Shown here: positions 30,704 to 39,227 of the stretch, in pieces
How the letters are laid out: the number at the start of each line of letters is the position of its first letter
How positions within the stretch are numbered: position 1 is the stretch's first letter
Assembly (NCBI RefSeq): GCF_002287885.2
Contig: NZ_CP016768.2
Location: 868,001-932,000 of the forward strand
Source of the DNA: Candidatus Nanopelagicus limnes
GTDB lineage: Bacteria; Actinomycetota; Actinomycetes; Nanopelagicales; Nanopelagicaceae
DNA: 64,000 nt
Reading direction: 5' to 3'
Translations under genes and position numbers: made by a program
Notes under the pieces: generated by a model
Seen by the model: the letters and a program-made list of their open reading frames with translations, nothing else
What the model was told of the DNA's origin: nothing
The model's database searches: none

Positions 30704-32005
30704 CTAAATTTGGCCAATCCATTCTGGACCATTTGGGTAGGTAAAGTCTGAAACAGATTTATCAAACATCTGTGCGCCGGCTCCTGCCTTAAGTGGTGGC
30801 ATATATCTAGCATTTTCTATTTCAGTTGGCACAACAAAGTGCTCATGTAGGTGATCGACAAACTCAACTACTCGATCTGGATTCTCACCGCCAACTGCAA
30901 CATAATCAAACATTGCAAGGTGCTGAACCATTTCACACAAACCAACGCCGCCAGCATGTGGGCAAACTGGTAAGCCAAATTTTGCTGCCATCAAGATAAT
31001 GGCAATATTTTCATTTACGCCAGCAACTCTGGAAGCATCAATTTGTACAAAGGATAAGGATTTTGATTGCATCATCTGTTTAAAAATAATTCGATTTGTT
31101 ACATGCTCACCAGTTGCCACCTTGACGGGTGCGATCGCCTTTGCAATCGCTGCATGACCAACTGCATCATCTGGATTGGTTGGCTCCTCAACCCAATGAA
31201 GATTGACATCACCTAATGCATTAATCCAGTTAATTGCCTCATTAACATCCCAAACCTGATTTGCATCAATGGCTAACTTAACATCTGGCCCAATAGCCTC
31301 CCTTGCTAGCTTTAATCTTCGCTTATCATCTTCTAGCGATACACCACACTTTAATTTTATTAACTTAAATCCATCAGCAACTGCTTGTTTGGCTAATCGA
31401 ATCATTTTCTCATCTGCGTAACCAAGCCAACCTGGCGTTGTTGTATATGCAGGTAGGCCATTGGCAATTAAAGATGCTTCATTTTTGACTCGGTTTGCTT
31501 GAGCTTTGGTAAGAATCTCAAGTGCCTCACTTGGAGTTATTGCATCTGAGATGTATCTGAAATCTACTAAATCAACTAGTTCTTGTGGTGATAGATCTGA
31601 AAGATGCTTCCAAAGCGGCTTCCCACTTACTTTACAAACAAGATCCCAAGCAGCATTTATTACAGCCCCTGCTGCCATATGAGTTAAACCTTTTTCAGGT
31701 CCTAGCCAGCGCATCTGTGAATCCCGAACTAAAGATTTTGCAAAATCCCCCATTGATTTAGCTAAGTCTGAAACTTCCCGACCAACTGCATAAGTTGCCA
31801 ACAAATCTATTGCTGCGCATTGCAGATCATTACCTCGCCCAATTGTGAAAACTAAGCCATACCCTGACAAATTAGGATCATCTGTTTTAAGTTCTAAATA
31901 GGCAGCTGAGTAATCTGGATCTTGATTCATGGCATCTGAGCCATCTAAACCACGTGAGGTTGGAAAGCGCACATCGGTGGTCTTAAATCCGATTACCTTT
32001 GGCAT
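30704..32005 (-). CDS. fucD: L-fuconate dehydratase
   Basis: 433 residues, enolase superfamily. The N-terminus DVRFPTSRGLDGSDAM with DPDYSAAY is the hallmark of L-fuconate dehydratases (Xanthomonas FucD and human ENOSF1). Catalytic residues are in place: KLK at 217-219, Asp247, Glu273 and Glu300, and the Asp323-His350 dyad. It turns L-fuconate into 2-keto-3-deoxy-L-fuconate. AAGGGGAGC precedes the ATG. It is divergent from the mutarotase-lactonase pair over 80 bp, which supports a role in one pathway. Confidence 0.93.
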   Translation of the reverse strand: MPKVIGFKTTDVRFPTSRGLDGSDAMNQDPDYSAAYLELKTDDPNLSGYGLVFTIGRGNDLQCAAIDLLATYAVGREVSDLAKSMGDFAKSLVRDSQMRWLGPEKGLTHMAAGAVINAAWDLVCKVSGKPLWKHLSDLSPQELVDLVDFRYISDAITPSEALEILTKAQANRVKNEASLIANGLPAYTTTPGWLGYADEKMIRLAKQAVADGFKLIKLKCGVSLEDDKRRLKLAREAIGPDVKLAIDANQVWDVNEAINWINALGDVNLHWVEEPTNPDDAVGHAAIAKAIAPVKVATGEHVTNRIIFKQMMQSKSLSFVQIDASRVAGVNENIAIILMAAKFGLPVCPHAGGVGLCEMVQHLAMFDYVAVGGENPDRVVEFVDHLHEHFVVPTEIENARYMPPLKAGAGAQMFDKSVSDFTYPNGPEWIGQI

Positions 32006-32059
32006 TTGCTCCCCTTAAAAATTATCAGACCTATTCGTTTACTGCTTAAAATCCTATAC

Positions 32060-32065
32060 GATAAT
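32060..32065 (+). promoter_or_regulatory. Candidate -10 for the mutarotase-lactonase pair
   Basis: GATAAT (overlapping TATACG) lies about 20 nt before the TTG start in the 80-bp divergent region shared with fucD. A TTTACT hexamer is the possible -35. An ATTATC at 32021-32026 mirrors this GATAAT and could be a second half-site or the opposing -10. Confidence 0.3.
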
Positions 32066-32085
32066 CAAATAAGGAAAGGGATAAC

Positions 32086-32415
32086 TTGGAAATTAAAAGA
32101 ATTGGTTCAGTTATTGGGGTTAAGCCAGATCAGATTGCTGAGTATGAACGAATTCATGCCGAAGTTTGGCCAGGGGTTTTAGCAACACTTAAACGAGCTA
32201 ATGTCACAAAGTTTTCAATCTTTCGTCATGAGAATATGCTTTTTTCTTATATGGAGTACAGCGGCACAGATTATGAAGCCGACATGGCAATGATTGCAGC
32301 TGATCCAATTACCCAGGATTGGTGGAAAGTCACCGCCCCTATGCAAAATCCAGTGCCGCAAAAAAGTGAAAATGAATGGTGGCATGAAATTCCAGAGGTT
32401 TTTCATCTAACATAA
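32086..32415 (+). CDS. L-fucose/L-rhamnose mutarotase (RhaM family)
   Basis: 109 residues of COG3254. KRIGSVIGVKPDQIAEYERIHAEVWPGV-like N-terminus with the conserved His in the YxxxHxxVWP motif, then FSIFRHENMLFSYMEY and a C-terminal WWHEIPEVFHL. The family interconverts alpha and beta anomers of L-rhamnose, and some members act on L-fucose. The start is TTG at 32086 behind AAGGAAAGGG. Position beside fucD and the lactonase favours L-fucose here. Confidence 0.9.
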   Translation: MEIKRIGSVIGVKPDQIAEYERIHAEVWPGVLATLKRANVTKFSIFRHENMLFSYMEYSGTDYEADMAMIAADPITQDWWKVTAPMQNPVPQKSENEWWHEIPEVFHLT

Positions 32416-32446
32416 GTTATTGACCAAAATAGAGAGCGAGTCGGCA

Positions 32447-33295
32447 ATGAGAATTGATTCACACCATCACGTATGGGACCTATCAGTGCGCGAGCAAGGA
32501 TGGATGGTTGGTGAAGCATTAAACCCAATCAAGAAGAATTTCTCAATTAATGATTTACGCCAGGCAATTACCGGATGCGGTATTGATAAAACAGTGGTGG
32601 TTCAAACAGTTACAAATTATGATGAAACTCCAGAGTTACTTGAGCTTGCAGATACTGATGATTTAGTAGCAGGTGTAGTTGGATTCTTAAAAATTGATGC
32701 CGAGGATGCAATCGCCCATTTAGATTCATATCAACCTTTGCGCGGCTTTAAATACTTAGTCGGCATACGAGATATTGCCCATGATTATGAAGATGTTAAA
32801 TACCTTTCAAAGCCACAAGTAATTAAAAATGTACAAGAGCTTGGAAAACGTGGTTTGGTATATGACTTGTTAACAAAGACACCGCATATGAGAGCTGCAA
32901 TAGATCTAGTTAAAGCATGCCCAAATACAATGTTTGTTTTAGACCATATCTCTAAGCCATATATCGCAAAGGCAGATATGCAGCCTTGGACCGATCAAAT
33001 CACTGAGTTAGCAAGCTTTGAAAATGTAGTGGTCAAGGTTTCTGGTTTATTTACCGAAGCAGATTGGAAGAACTGGAAGAAGGAAGATTTCTGGCCATAC
33101 CTAGAACACATCACTAAGTCTTTTACGCCAAATCGAATGATGTTTGGTTCAGATTGGCCAGTTTGCTTACTTGCTGCCACCTATAAACAAAGTATTGATT
33201 TAGTTGAGGAGTTCACTAGCAAATTTTCAGAGAGTGAAAATAATGCTTTTTGGGCAGGTACTGCAAATAAGGCTTACGGTTTAAATCTTATTTAA
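32447..33295 (+). CDS. Amidohydrolase-type lactonase, probably L-fucono-1,5-lactonase
   Basis: About 282 residues of COG3618 (2-pyrone-4,6-dicarboxylate lactonase / L-fuconolactonase). The metal motif is RIDSHHHVWDL at 2-12, the barrel continues through GFKYLVGIRD and FVLDHISKPYI, and FGSDWPVC supplies the late catalytic Asp. It would open L-fucono-1,5-lactone to L-fuconate. A TTG at 32420 allows a 9-residue extension, but ATG 32447 fits the family N-terminus. It follows the mutarotase on the same transcript. Confidence 0.87.
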   Translation: MRIDSHHHVWDLSVREQGWMVGEALNPIKKNFSINDLRQAITGCGIDKTVVVQTVTNYDETPELLELADTDDLVAGVVGFLKIDAEDAIAHLDSYQPLRGFKYLVGIRDIAHDYEDVKYLSKPQVIKNVQELGKRGLVYDLLTKTPHMRAAIDLVKACPNTMFVLDHISKPYIAKADMQPWTDQITELASFENVVVKVSGLFTEADWKNWKKEDFWPYLEHITKSFTPNRMMFGSDWPVCLLAATYKQSIDLVEEFTSKFSESENNAFWAGTANKAYGLNLI

Positions 33296-34054
33296 CTAGG
33301 CATACCTGGCGTGAAGTGCGCCATCGACCATTAGATCAGCTCCACTTATAAAGGATGCGTCCTTTGATAGTGTAAATAAAATAACATTTGCAATCTCCTC
33401 AGGGGATCCAAATCTTGCATTTGGTGCAACCAATAAAGCATGTGCCTTTTCATCTGGAAACTTTTCCATATAGCTCTTCAGCAATGGTGTTGCAGTTGTG
33501 CCAGGAGAAACTGAGTTAACTCGAATTCCGTACTTGCCTTCATCAAGGGCTAAGTTTCTAGATAAACCAATAATTCCACCTTTAGCAGCAGAGTAAGGGA
33601 AAAAGTTTGGACGAGACATCCGGCCATGAATAGATGAGATGTTAACTATTGAGCCGTATTTTTTCTTTCGCATATCTGGCAAACATAATTTCGCTAGGTA
33701 CCAACTAGATTTTAAATCCAGGGCAAAGAAGTCATTCCACTCCTCCTCGGCATACTCAACTGCATCGGCGTAGGAGTTTCTTCCCGCATTTGATACTGCC
33801 ACTGTTACTGGGCCAAAGGCTGAAACTAATTTGTCATATCCTGCTTTAAAGGTTTCAAATTTTGAAACATCAGCCTTTTGGTACTGAACCTGATGTCCTT
33901 CACTGATTAGTTTTTCAACTAAGGCATTTGCTTTGGCATCATCAATATCTACAAATGAAATCTTGGCGCCCTCTTTAACCCCACCTAAAACAATTGCTTC
34001 ACCAATTCCAGCAGCCCCACCTGTTACAAATAAATGCTCACCTTTTAATATCAT
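33296..34054 (-). CDS. SDR-family sugar dehydrogenase
   Basis: 252 residues, classical SDR. GGAAGIG cofactor motif, VSNAG, IVNISSIHG and catalytic YSAAKGG. Asp in VDIDDA at the end of the second strand suggests NAD preference. The closest relative in the window is the 252-residue SDR upstream, with which it shares the ISSIHGRM/CSIHGRL region, so they look like a tandem duplication. It probably oxidises a sugar or a keto-deoxy acid. It closes the maltose-type transporter operon. Confidence 0.88.
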   Translation of the reverse strand: MILKGEHLFVTGGAAGIGEAIVLGGVKEGAKISFVDIDDAKANALVEKLISEGHQVQYQKADVSKFETFKAGYDKLVSAFGPVTVAVSNAGRNSYADAVEYAEEEWNDFFALDLKSSWYLAKLCLPDMRKKKYGSIVNISSIHGRMSRPNFFPYSAAKGGIIGLSRNLALDEGKYGIRVNSVSPGTTATPLLKSYMEKFPDEKAHALLVAPNARFGSPEEIANVILFTLSKDASFISGADLMVDGALHARYA

Positions 34055-34809
34055 GCGCTTCGCGCTCCCAATCCGCCATCAACTGCCCAATCTGAACCAC
34101 TTACATAAGTTGATTTGTCGGAGAGTAAAAATGTCACAACCTTTGCTACTTCATTAGGTTCACCCATACGACCTAATGGTTGGATTGAATTGGCTTTTTC
34201 AGTTCGTCCTGACTCTGCTGCCAGCCAGCCTTTAGTTAAATCTGTGAGAATGTAACCTGGCGAAACAGCGTTGACTCTAATCTCATGCTTGCCTTCATCT
34301 AAAGCTAAGTTTCTTGTTAAACCAAGAACTGCTGATTTTGCTGCGCCATATGGGAAAAAACCTGGATAAGTAAGTCGGCCATGAATTGAACAAATATTAA
34401 CAATTGAGCCACCTTTAGCTTTTCGCATGGCAGGTAAAGCTAACTTCGCGGTTAACCAAACTGGCTTCATATCTACTGCAAAAAAATCATCCCACTCTTT
34501 ATCAGTCATGGTTACAGGATCAGCGTGAGAGTTAACACCGGCATTATTAACAACGCCAGTAACATCCCCAAATTTACTAACTGCCTGATTAAACGCACTC
34601 TTTAACTCTTCAAAGTTGGCAACATTGGCCTTTGCAAAAAATGCTTTCTTTCCTGAATTATTTAATTGCGCTGCTAATTTTTCACCAGCTGCAACATCGA
34701 TATCAATAAATGAAACAGTGGCGCCTTCATCAGCTGCATCTTGAACAATTGCAGCGCCAATTCCTTTGGCACCGCCCGTTACGAAGATATGTTTATTGGC
34801 TAACTTCAT
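34051..34809 (-). CDS. SDR-family sugar dehydrogenase (tandem paralogue)
   Basis: 252 residues with GGAKGIG, VNNAGVN, VNICSIHGRL and YGAAKSA. FIDIDV ends strand two, again implying NAD. It overlaps the downstream paralogue by 4 nt and the upstream KDPG-type aldolase by 17 nt. One of the two copies could supply aldose 1-dehydrogenase activity to feed the SMP-30 lactonase in the same operon; which does what is not readable. Confidence 0.88.
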   Translation of the reverse strand: MKLANKHIFVTGGAKGIGAAIVQDAADEGATVSFIDIDVAAGEKLAAQLNNSGKKAFFAKANVANFEELKSAFNQAVSKFGDVTGVVNNAGVNSHADPVTMTDKEWDDFFAVDMKPVWLTAKLALPAMRKAKGGSIVNICSIHGRLTYPGFFPYGAAKSAVLGLTRNLALDEGKHEIRVNAVSPGYILTDLTKGWLAAESGRTEKANSIQPLGRMGEPNEVAKVVTFLLSDKSTYVSGSDWAVDGGLGARSA

Positions 34810-35431
34810 GTTGATAAACTACCTTACTAGCCTGGTCAATTGCACTTCTAAAAGCTAAAACGTTTTTCCGCACGCCAGCCGCACCATCTTTAGTTAGTGG
34901 GCCACCTAATCCAACTAAGTCTGCGCCAGCCTCAAACCACTTTGGAATTGACTCCAAGGTAACACCGGCAGTTGGACACCAGCGATTATTTGGAAATGGC
35001 TCCCTAATAGATTTTAAGTGGGCAGGTCCTAAAACTGATGCTGGAAATAATTTCAAAATATCTGCCCCTGCATCAACTGCTATGCCAACCTCTGTTGGGG
35101 TTGATACACCCGGCATTGAAACTAATTTCAACTTCTTAGTAGCTGTGATTACATCCTCATTGGTATCAGGTGAAACGATAAACCGAGCCCCGATTGCTTC
35201 AACTTTTTTAACATCTTTAACTGTTCTAACTGTGCCAGCGCCAACTAACAAATCCTTATTCTTTAAAAGCTTTTCAATAATTTTTAGTGCCCCTGGCGTC
35301 GTTAGAGTTATCTCAATAACTTTCACACCAGCATCAACTAACGCGTCCGCCATTTCTTGGCCTTGCGCTTGCGTATTACACCTAACCAAGGTCATCATCT
35401 TTTCAGCAAGTAATTTATCTACTGTTTTCAT
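34793..35431 (-). CDS. eda: KDPG/KHG-type aldolase
   Basis: 212 residues. The class I aldolase sites of the Eda family are present: Glu40 in VIEITL, the VGAGTV loop near 63-69, SPDTN, and the Schiff-base Lys127 in ILKLFPAS. It splits a 2-keto-3-deoxy-6-phospho sugar acid into pyruvate and glyceraldehyde 3-phosphate (gluco or galacto form). It directly follows the matching kinase; the kinase stop and this ATG share one base. Confidence 0.93.
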   Translation of the reverse strand: MKTVDKLLAEKMMTLVRCNTQAQGQEMADALVDAGVKVIEITLTTPGALKIIEKLLKNKDLLVGAGTVRTVKDVKKVEAIGARFIVSPDTNEDVITATKKLKLVSMPGVSTPTEVGIAVDAGADILKLFPASVLGPAHLKSIREPFPNNRWCPTAGVTLESIPKWFEAGADLVGLGGPLTKDGAAGVRKNVLAFRSAIDQASKVVYQHEVSQ

Positions 35432-36381
35432 TAATTACCCCTTACCTTTTGAATGATCTCTTTATCAATCACACCAGCAATTCCACTTGGTATGCCAGTC
35501 CAGTCCCCAAACATACTTGCAACTAACGCACCGCAGATACTTCCTTGCTCAAGTGCTTGCGTAGTGCTCATGCCACTAAGTAATCCAGCGATGACGCCAC
35601 CAGTGAAAGCATCTCCTGATCCAACGGGATCAACTGCAACCACCTTAGGAGGTGTAATCTCTTCATAATTTCCATCAATGCTAAAACGCATTTTTTGATC
35701 ACCTTTTGTCATTACTGCAATCTTGCAACCTCTTTTATTAACCTCTGCCAGAATTTGCCTAGGATCTACCTGTCCAAAAACTACCTGGTACTCATCCTCT
35801 CCCCAAATTAAAAGTTCAACATCACGGGCTAGAGGTTCTAAAACTTTTCTTGCCGCATCTTCACTCCAAAGCTTTCTTCTAATGTTTAAATCAAAGCTTG
35901 ATTTGATCTTTAATTGGGCTGCTTTTTCTAAAGCATGCTTCACCGTTTTAGCACCACTTTCAGATATGGCGCAGGTAATACCGGTGGCATGTAACCATCT
36001 GGTGGATGAAATATATGAATCTAAAATGTCAGATGGCTCAATTGTTGAGGCCGCTGATCCTTTTCTTAAATAACTTATTTCAACTGGTGCTGATTTACCA
36101 GGATTTCTAACCATTGCGCCAGTAAATGAATCAACTCTCTTTGCAAGGGAAACATCAACTCCTTCAGCTTCAATATCAGCCATCATTACTGAACCTAATT
36201 GATCATTACCAAATCTTGAGAAATATTGGGCCTTTAAACCAAGTCGAGAGAGTGCAACTGCCACATTAACCTCAGCACCTGCAGTTACTCGTTCAAATTT
36301 TGTTGCACTCATTACTGAGTCGGTATCACTTGAAATAAAGACAGATAGAGATTCACCAAATGTAAAAAGGTCTGTGCTCAA
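35431..36381 (-). CDS. kdgK: PfkB-family 2-keto-3-deoxy-sugar-acid kinase
   Basis: 316 residues of the ribokinase/PfkB family. TAGAEVNVAVALSRLG is the PfkB signature 1 region and DPVGSGDAFTGG near 255-266 holds the catalytic Asp and anion hole. With eda immediately downstream, phosphorylation of 2-keto-3-deoxygluconate (or the galactonate epimer) is the natural reading, as in the semi-phosphorylating Entner-Doudoroff route. The start is TTG at 36381, next to the SMP-30 stop. Confidence 0.87.
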   Translation of the reverse strand: MSTDLFTFGESLSVFISSDTDSVMSATKFERVTAGAEVNVAVALSRLGLKAQYFSRFGNDQLGSVMMADIEAEGVDVSLAKRVDSFTGAMVRNPGKSAPVEISYLRKGSAASTIEPSDILDSYISSTRWLHATGITCAISESGAKTVKHALEKAAQLKIKSSFDLNIRRKLWSEDAARKVLEPLARDVELLIWGEDEYQVVFGQVDPRQILAEVNKRGCKIAVMTKGDQKMRFSIDGNYEEITPPKVVAVDPVGSGDAFTGGVIAGLLSGMSTTQALEQGSICGALVASMFGDWTGIPSGIAGVIDKEIIQKVRGN

Positions 36382-37275
36382 TTAAGCACCGAAGAGATTT
36401 GTTTTTTTACCTACAACTCCTGGAGATGCAATAAAAATGTAGCCTGATTGAGGGTATTGATCTAAATCTATTTGCTCCCCAGGATTTCCAACTGCTGAGG
36501 TAATTACTAACTTATCTAACTTTTCACCTGCAAAGACGCAAGAGGTTATTTTCTGGGCTGGTAATTTGATCTCATCAAGTAGTTTGCCGGTTTTACCATC
36601 AAAGCATCTGACACAAGATCCAAGCCAAAAAGCTACCCAAAGATTGTCATTTGCATCAGAGCACATGCCATCTGGATACCCCATGCCATCTGTTATTTGA
36701 ACTAATGGTCTACGGTTTGAAATCTGTCCATTTTGATAATCAAATTGGTCTACTCGCATAGACAATGTGTCGATATAGAACATTCTAGATAGGTCCACCG
36801 ACCAATCCATTCCATTTGAAATACCAACTGAACCAAAAAGGTTTTCTAATTTCTTGCCATCTTTATTAAGTCGATATAAAGAACCTTGATCTGTTTGATT
36901 TTCATAAGCCATCGAACCTAAGAAAAGGTTTCCGTCTGGTGAAACCTTTGCATCATTCCAGCGCATCACACCAGATTGATTATCGCCATCAACATCTTTT
37001 CTGGTTGGCAAAGTGTGAAAAGTACCATCTGCATCTCTTAATACTGGGCCATCAGCTGTACCTAGAATTTCACCGCCAACAGTTCGTGGAATTTGAAATC
37101 CAATATTTTGATCTGCGTAGTACTCATCAATTTTTCCAGTTATAAGATCACGAGATCTAACAGCTTTACTATAAATATCACACCATTGAACATGGCTGTT
37201 CTTATCCCCAGTTGCAGTTGGACCTTCACCTAATTGATTTCGTCTTGAATCAAAAACCTCAACTGCAATTGTCAT
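36382..37275 (-). CDS. SMP-30/gluconolactonase family sugar lactonase
   Basis: 297 residues, six-bladed beta-propeller family. LGEGPTA near 16-22 holds the metal-binding Glu, MRWNDAKVSPDGNLFLGSM the Asn/Asp region, GISNGMDWS and YPDGMCSDANDNLWVAFW the later blades; all are standard SMP-30 landmarks. It opens a sugar lactone to its aldonic acid. It stands between the permease MalG-like gene and kdgK, linking uptake to the KDG branch. Confidence 0.9.
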   Translation of the reverse strand: MTIAVEVFDSRRNQLGEGPTATGDKNSHVQWCDIYSKAVRSRDLITGKIDEYYADQNIGFQIPRTVGGEILGTADGPVLRDADGTFHTLPTRKDVDGDNQSGVMRWNDAKVSPDGNLFLGSMAYENQTDQGSLYRLNKDGKKLENLFGSVGISNGMDWSVDLSRMFYIDTLSMRVDQFDYQNGQISNRRPLVQITDGMGYPDGMCSDANDNLWVAFWLGSCVRCFDGKTGKLLDEIKLPAQKITSCVFAGEKLDKLVITSAVGNPGEQIDLDQYPQSGYIFIASPGVVGKKTNLFGA

Positions 37276-37277
37276 GC

Positions 37278-38195
37278 TTAACCCTTTAGAGAACCGGAGA
37301 GCAATCCTCGTAGGAAGTAGCGACCTAGGAAGACATAAACAATTAATGTTGGTAGTGAAACTATTAATGAGGCGGTCATATTCACACCGTAGTACACCTG
37401 ATTTGATGAGCCGGTAATAAAGTTAAGCGCAGTTGTCGCAACTGATAACTTAGGTGAACCACCAGTTAAGAAGATCGCAAATAGGAAGTCATTCCAGGCT
37501 GAGGTGAATTGCCAGATTAAAACCACCACAAATGCTGGCACAGATAGCGGCAGAATTATTGATCGATAAATTCTTACCATTGATGCCTTATCCACTCGGC
37601 CAGCTTCAATTAACTCATTTGGAATTGCTTCATAGTAATTTCGGAAAATTAAGGTACAGATAGGAATACCGTAGATAACGTGAGCAAAGACCAGCACATA
37701 GATTGATTTATTTATTTCTAAAGTAGTTGCAATTCTCACCAATGGAATCATGATTGCTTGGTATGGAATAAACATTCCAAATAAAAACATGGTGAAGACA
37801 AAGTTTGAGCCTCTAAACTTCCATTTAGCAAAAACATATCCATTAATTGAGCCGATAACAGCTGAGATTATTGATGCTTGGACAACAAATAAGAGGGTTC
37901 GAACCATTGATTCAGAGATTGATTGTGGGAAGTAATCAGTTCCACTCCATGCCACCGACCAGGCTGAGAAATCTATCTTCTCTGGAAGTTTAAAAGCGTT
38001 TATGAGGTAAACATTTTTAACACCTTTAAGTGAGTTAATTACCATCACATAAATTGGCATAACCACTAAGAACCAGATAAATGTCAAAGAAACATAACGG
38101 AAGATCAGCCAGAATTTCTCCTTGCCGTTTAATTTGCGCTTCTTATTGCGCACATCATGCTTTGTTGTAATTAAATCGACTATGTCTTTGCTCAT
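37278..38195 (-). CDS. Carbohydrate ABC transporter permease, MalG type
   Basis: 305 residues with six membrane helices and the MalG/UgpE coupling motif EAGRVDKASMVRIYRSIILPLS. A charged, cytoplasmic N-terminus (residues 1-27) precedes the first helix. Start overlaps the MalF-type stop (TGATG). No ATPase gene is in this operon, so it must share an MsmK/UgpC-type ATPase encoded elsewhere. Confidence 0.94.
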   Translation of the reverse strand: MSKDIVDLITTKHDVRNKKRKLNGKEKFWLIFRYVSLTFIWFLVVMPIYVMVINSLKGVKNVYLINAFKLPEKIDFSAWSVAWSGTDYFPQSISESMVRTLLFVVQASIISAVIGSINGYVFAKWKFRGSNFVFTMFLFGMFIPYQAIMIPLVRIATTLEINKSIYVLVFAHVIYGIPICTLIFRNYYEAIPNELIEAGRVDKASMVRIYRSIILPLSVPAFVVVLIWQFTSAWNDFLFAIFLTGGSPKLSVATTALNFITGSSNQVYYGVNMTASLIVSLPTLIVYVFLGRYFLRGLLSGSLKG

Positions 38196-39106
38196 CAGCG
38201 GTACGCCTGTTGTTTGTTGTTATATCGAAGGTATGGCACAACCACAATTGCAATCATAATTAATAGGACAATGGCAATTGATGTTCCCTTTGCATAATCT
38301 CTAGCATCAAAGGTTGCCTCCCACATATAAACAGCTACTACCTGAGTTACATAGGATTTTCCATTAATACCAATAATTAGATCAAAGGCCTTCATAGATA
38401 TATGGCCCAAAATAATTAAAATTGTAAGAAGTGTTGGCGTCAGCTGTGGAAAGAGAACATGGCGATAAATTTGAGATTCACTAGCACCATCAACTCGTGC
38501 AGCTTCTCGCAGATCATCTGGAATACCGCGAAAGCCCGCTAGGAAGAGAGCTAATACATAACCTGACATCTGCCAGATCGCCGGCAGCGCCATTGCATAC
38601 ATCGCACCTTTTTCGGAGACATACCAATCATTTTGTAAGAAACCTAAACCTATTTTTTGCAGAGCAAGATTTAACCCACCCGCCTCTTCATCTCTGGCTG
38701 AGTTAAGAATCCAGTTAAATACAGTTCCCATTGCAATAAATGAGATCGCCATTGGATATAAATAAAATGAACGGAAAAATCCCTCACCCTTAATACCTTT
38801 TTCAAGCAGTAATGCCATGATAAATCCAGTTACTAACGCGCCTAAAATAAATACGATTGTAAATTTAACTAAATTTGATAGTGAGTGTGTAAAGCGCTCA
38901 TCTTTGATTAGATCGGTGTAATTCTTTAGCCCAACATACTCAATGGCTTTTTTGCTGCCAGAGTTTTGGTTAGTTAGAGAGACATTTACTGACCACAGGA
39001 TTAAGCCATAAACAAAGATAACTACGGTAATTATTGAAGGTAATACGAAAAATAAGCCACCAACGCGAGTGCTAAAAGATCGTTTATTCTTGGTTGTTTT
39101 ACTCAC
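38195..39106 (-). CDS. Carbohydrate ABC transporter permease, MalF type
   Basis: 303 residues, six membrane helices. REAARVDGASESQIYRHVLFPQLTP is the EAA coupling loop of the MalF/UgpA branch. The start is GTG at 39106. It is paired with the MalG-type permease downstream and the binding protein upstream, from which it is separated by a 121-bp gap holding a stable stem-loop. Confidence 0.94.
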   Translation of the reverse strand: MSKTTKNKRSFSTRVGGLFFVLPSIITVVIFVYGLILWSVNVSLTNQNSGSKKAIEYVGLKNYTDLIKDERFTHSLSNLVKFTIVFILGALVTGFIMALLLEKGIKGEGFFRSFYLYPMAISFIAMGTVFNWILNSARDEEAGGLNLALQKIGLGFLQNDWYVSEKGAMYAMALPAIWQMSGYVLALFLAGFRGIPDDLREAARVDGASESQIYRHVLFPQLTPTLLTILIILGHISMKAFDLIIGINGKSYVTQVVAVYMWEATFDARDYAKGTSIAIVLLIMIAIVVVPYLRYNNKQQAYR

Positions 39107-39173
39107 CGAAGCGATCCCCTCATCTTTATAAGTAGCAGGTGGTGGAGCCTAGCGATTGGTTATCTAATTAGAA

Positions 39174-39207
39174 AACTTTGGTGGGCAATTAATTGCCCAC
39201 CAAAGTT
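39174..39207 (-). terminator. Perfect palindromic stem-loop after the second sugar-binding protein gene
   Basis: A 34-nt perfect palindrome, with arms of 17 nt (AACTTTGGTGGGCAATT), lies 20 nt after the binding-protein stop. No long U-tract follows on the minus strand. As with the hairpin at 29399-29426, it is best read as a 3' stabiliser or partial terminator that raises binding-protein mRNA relative to the permeases. Confidence 0.7.
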
Positions 39208-39227
39208 CTTGTACTACTTTGTTGCTA

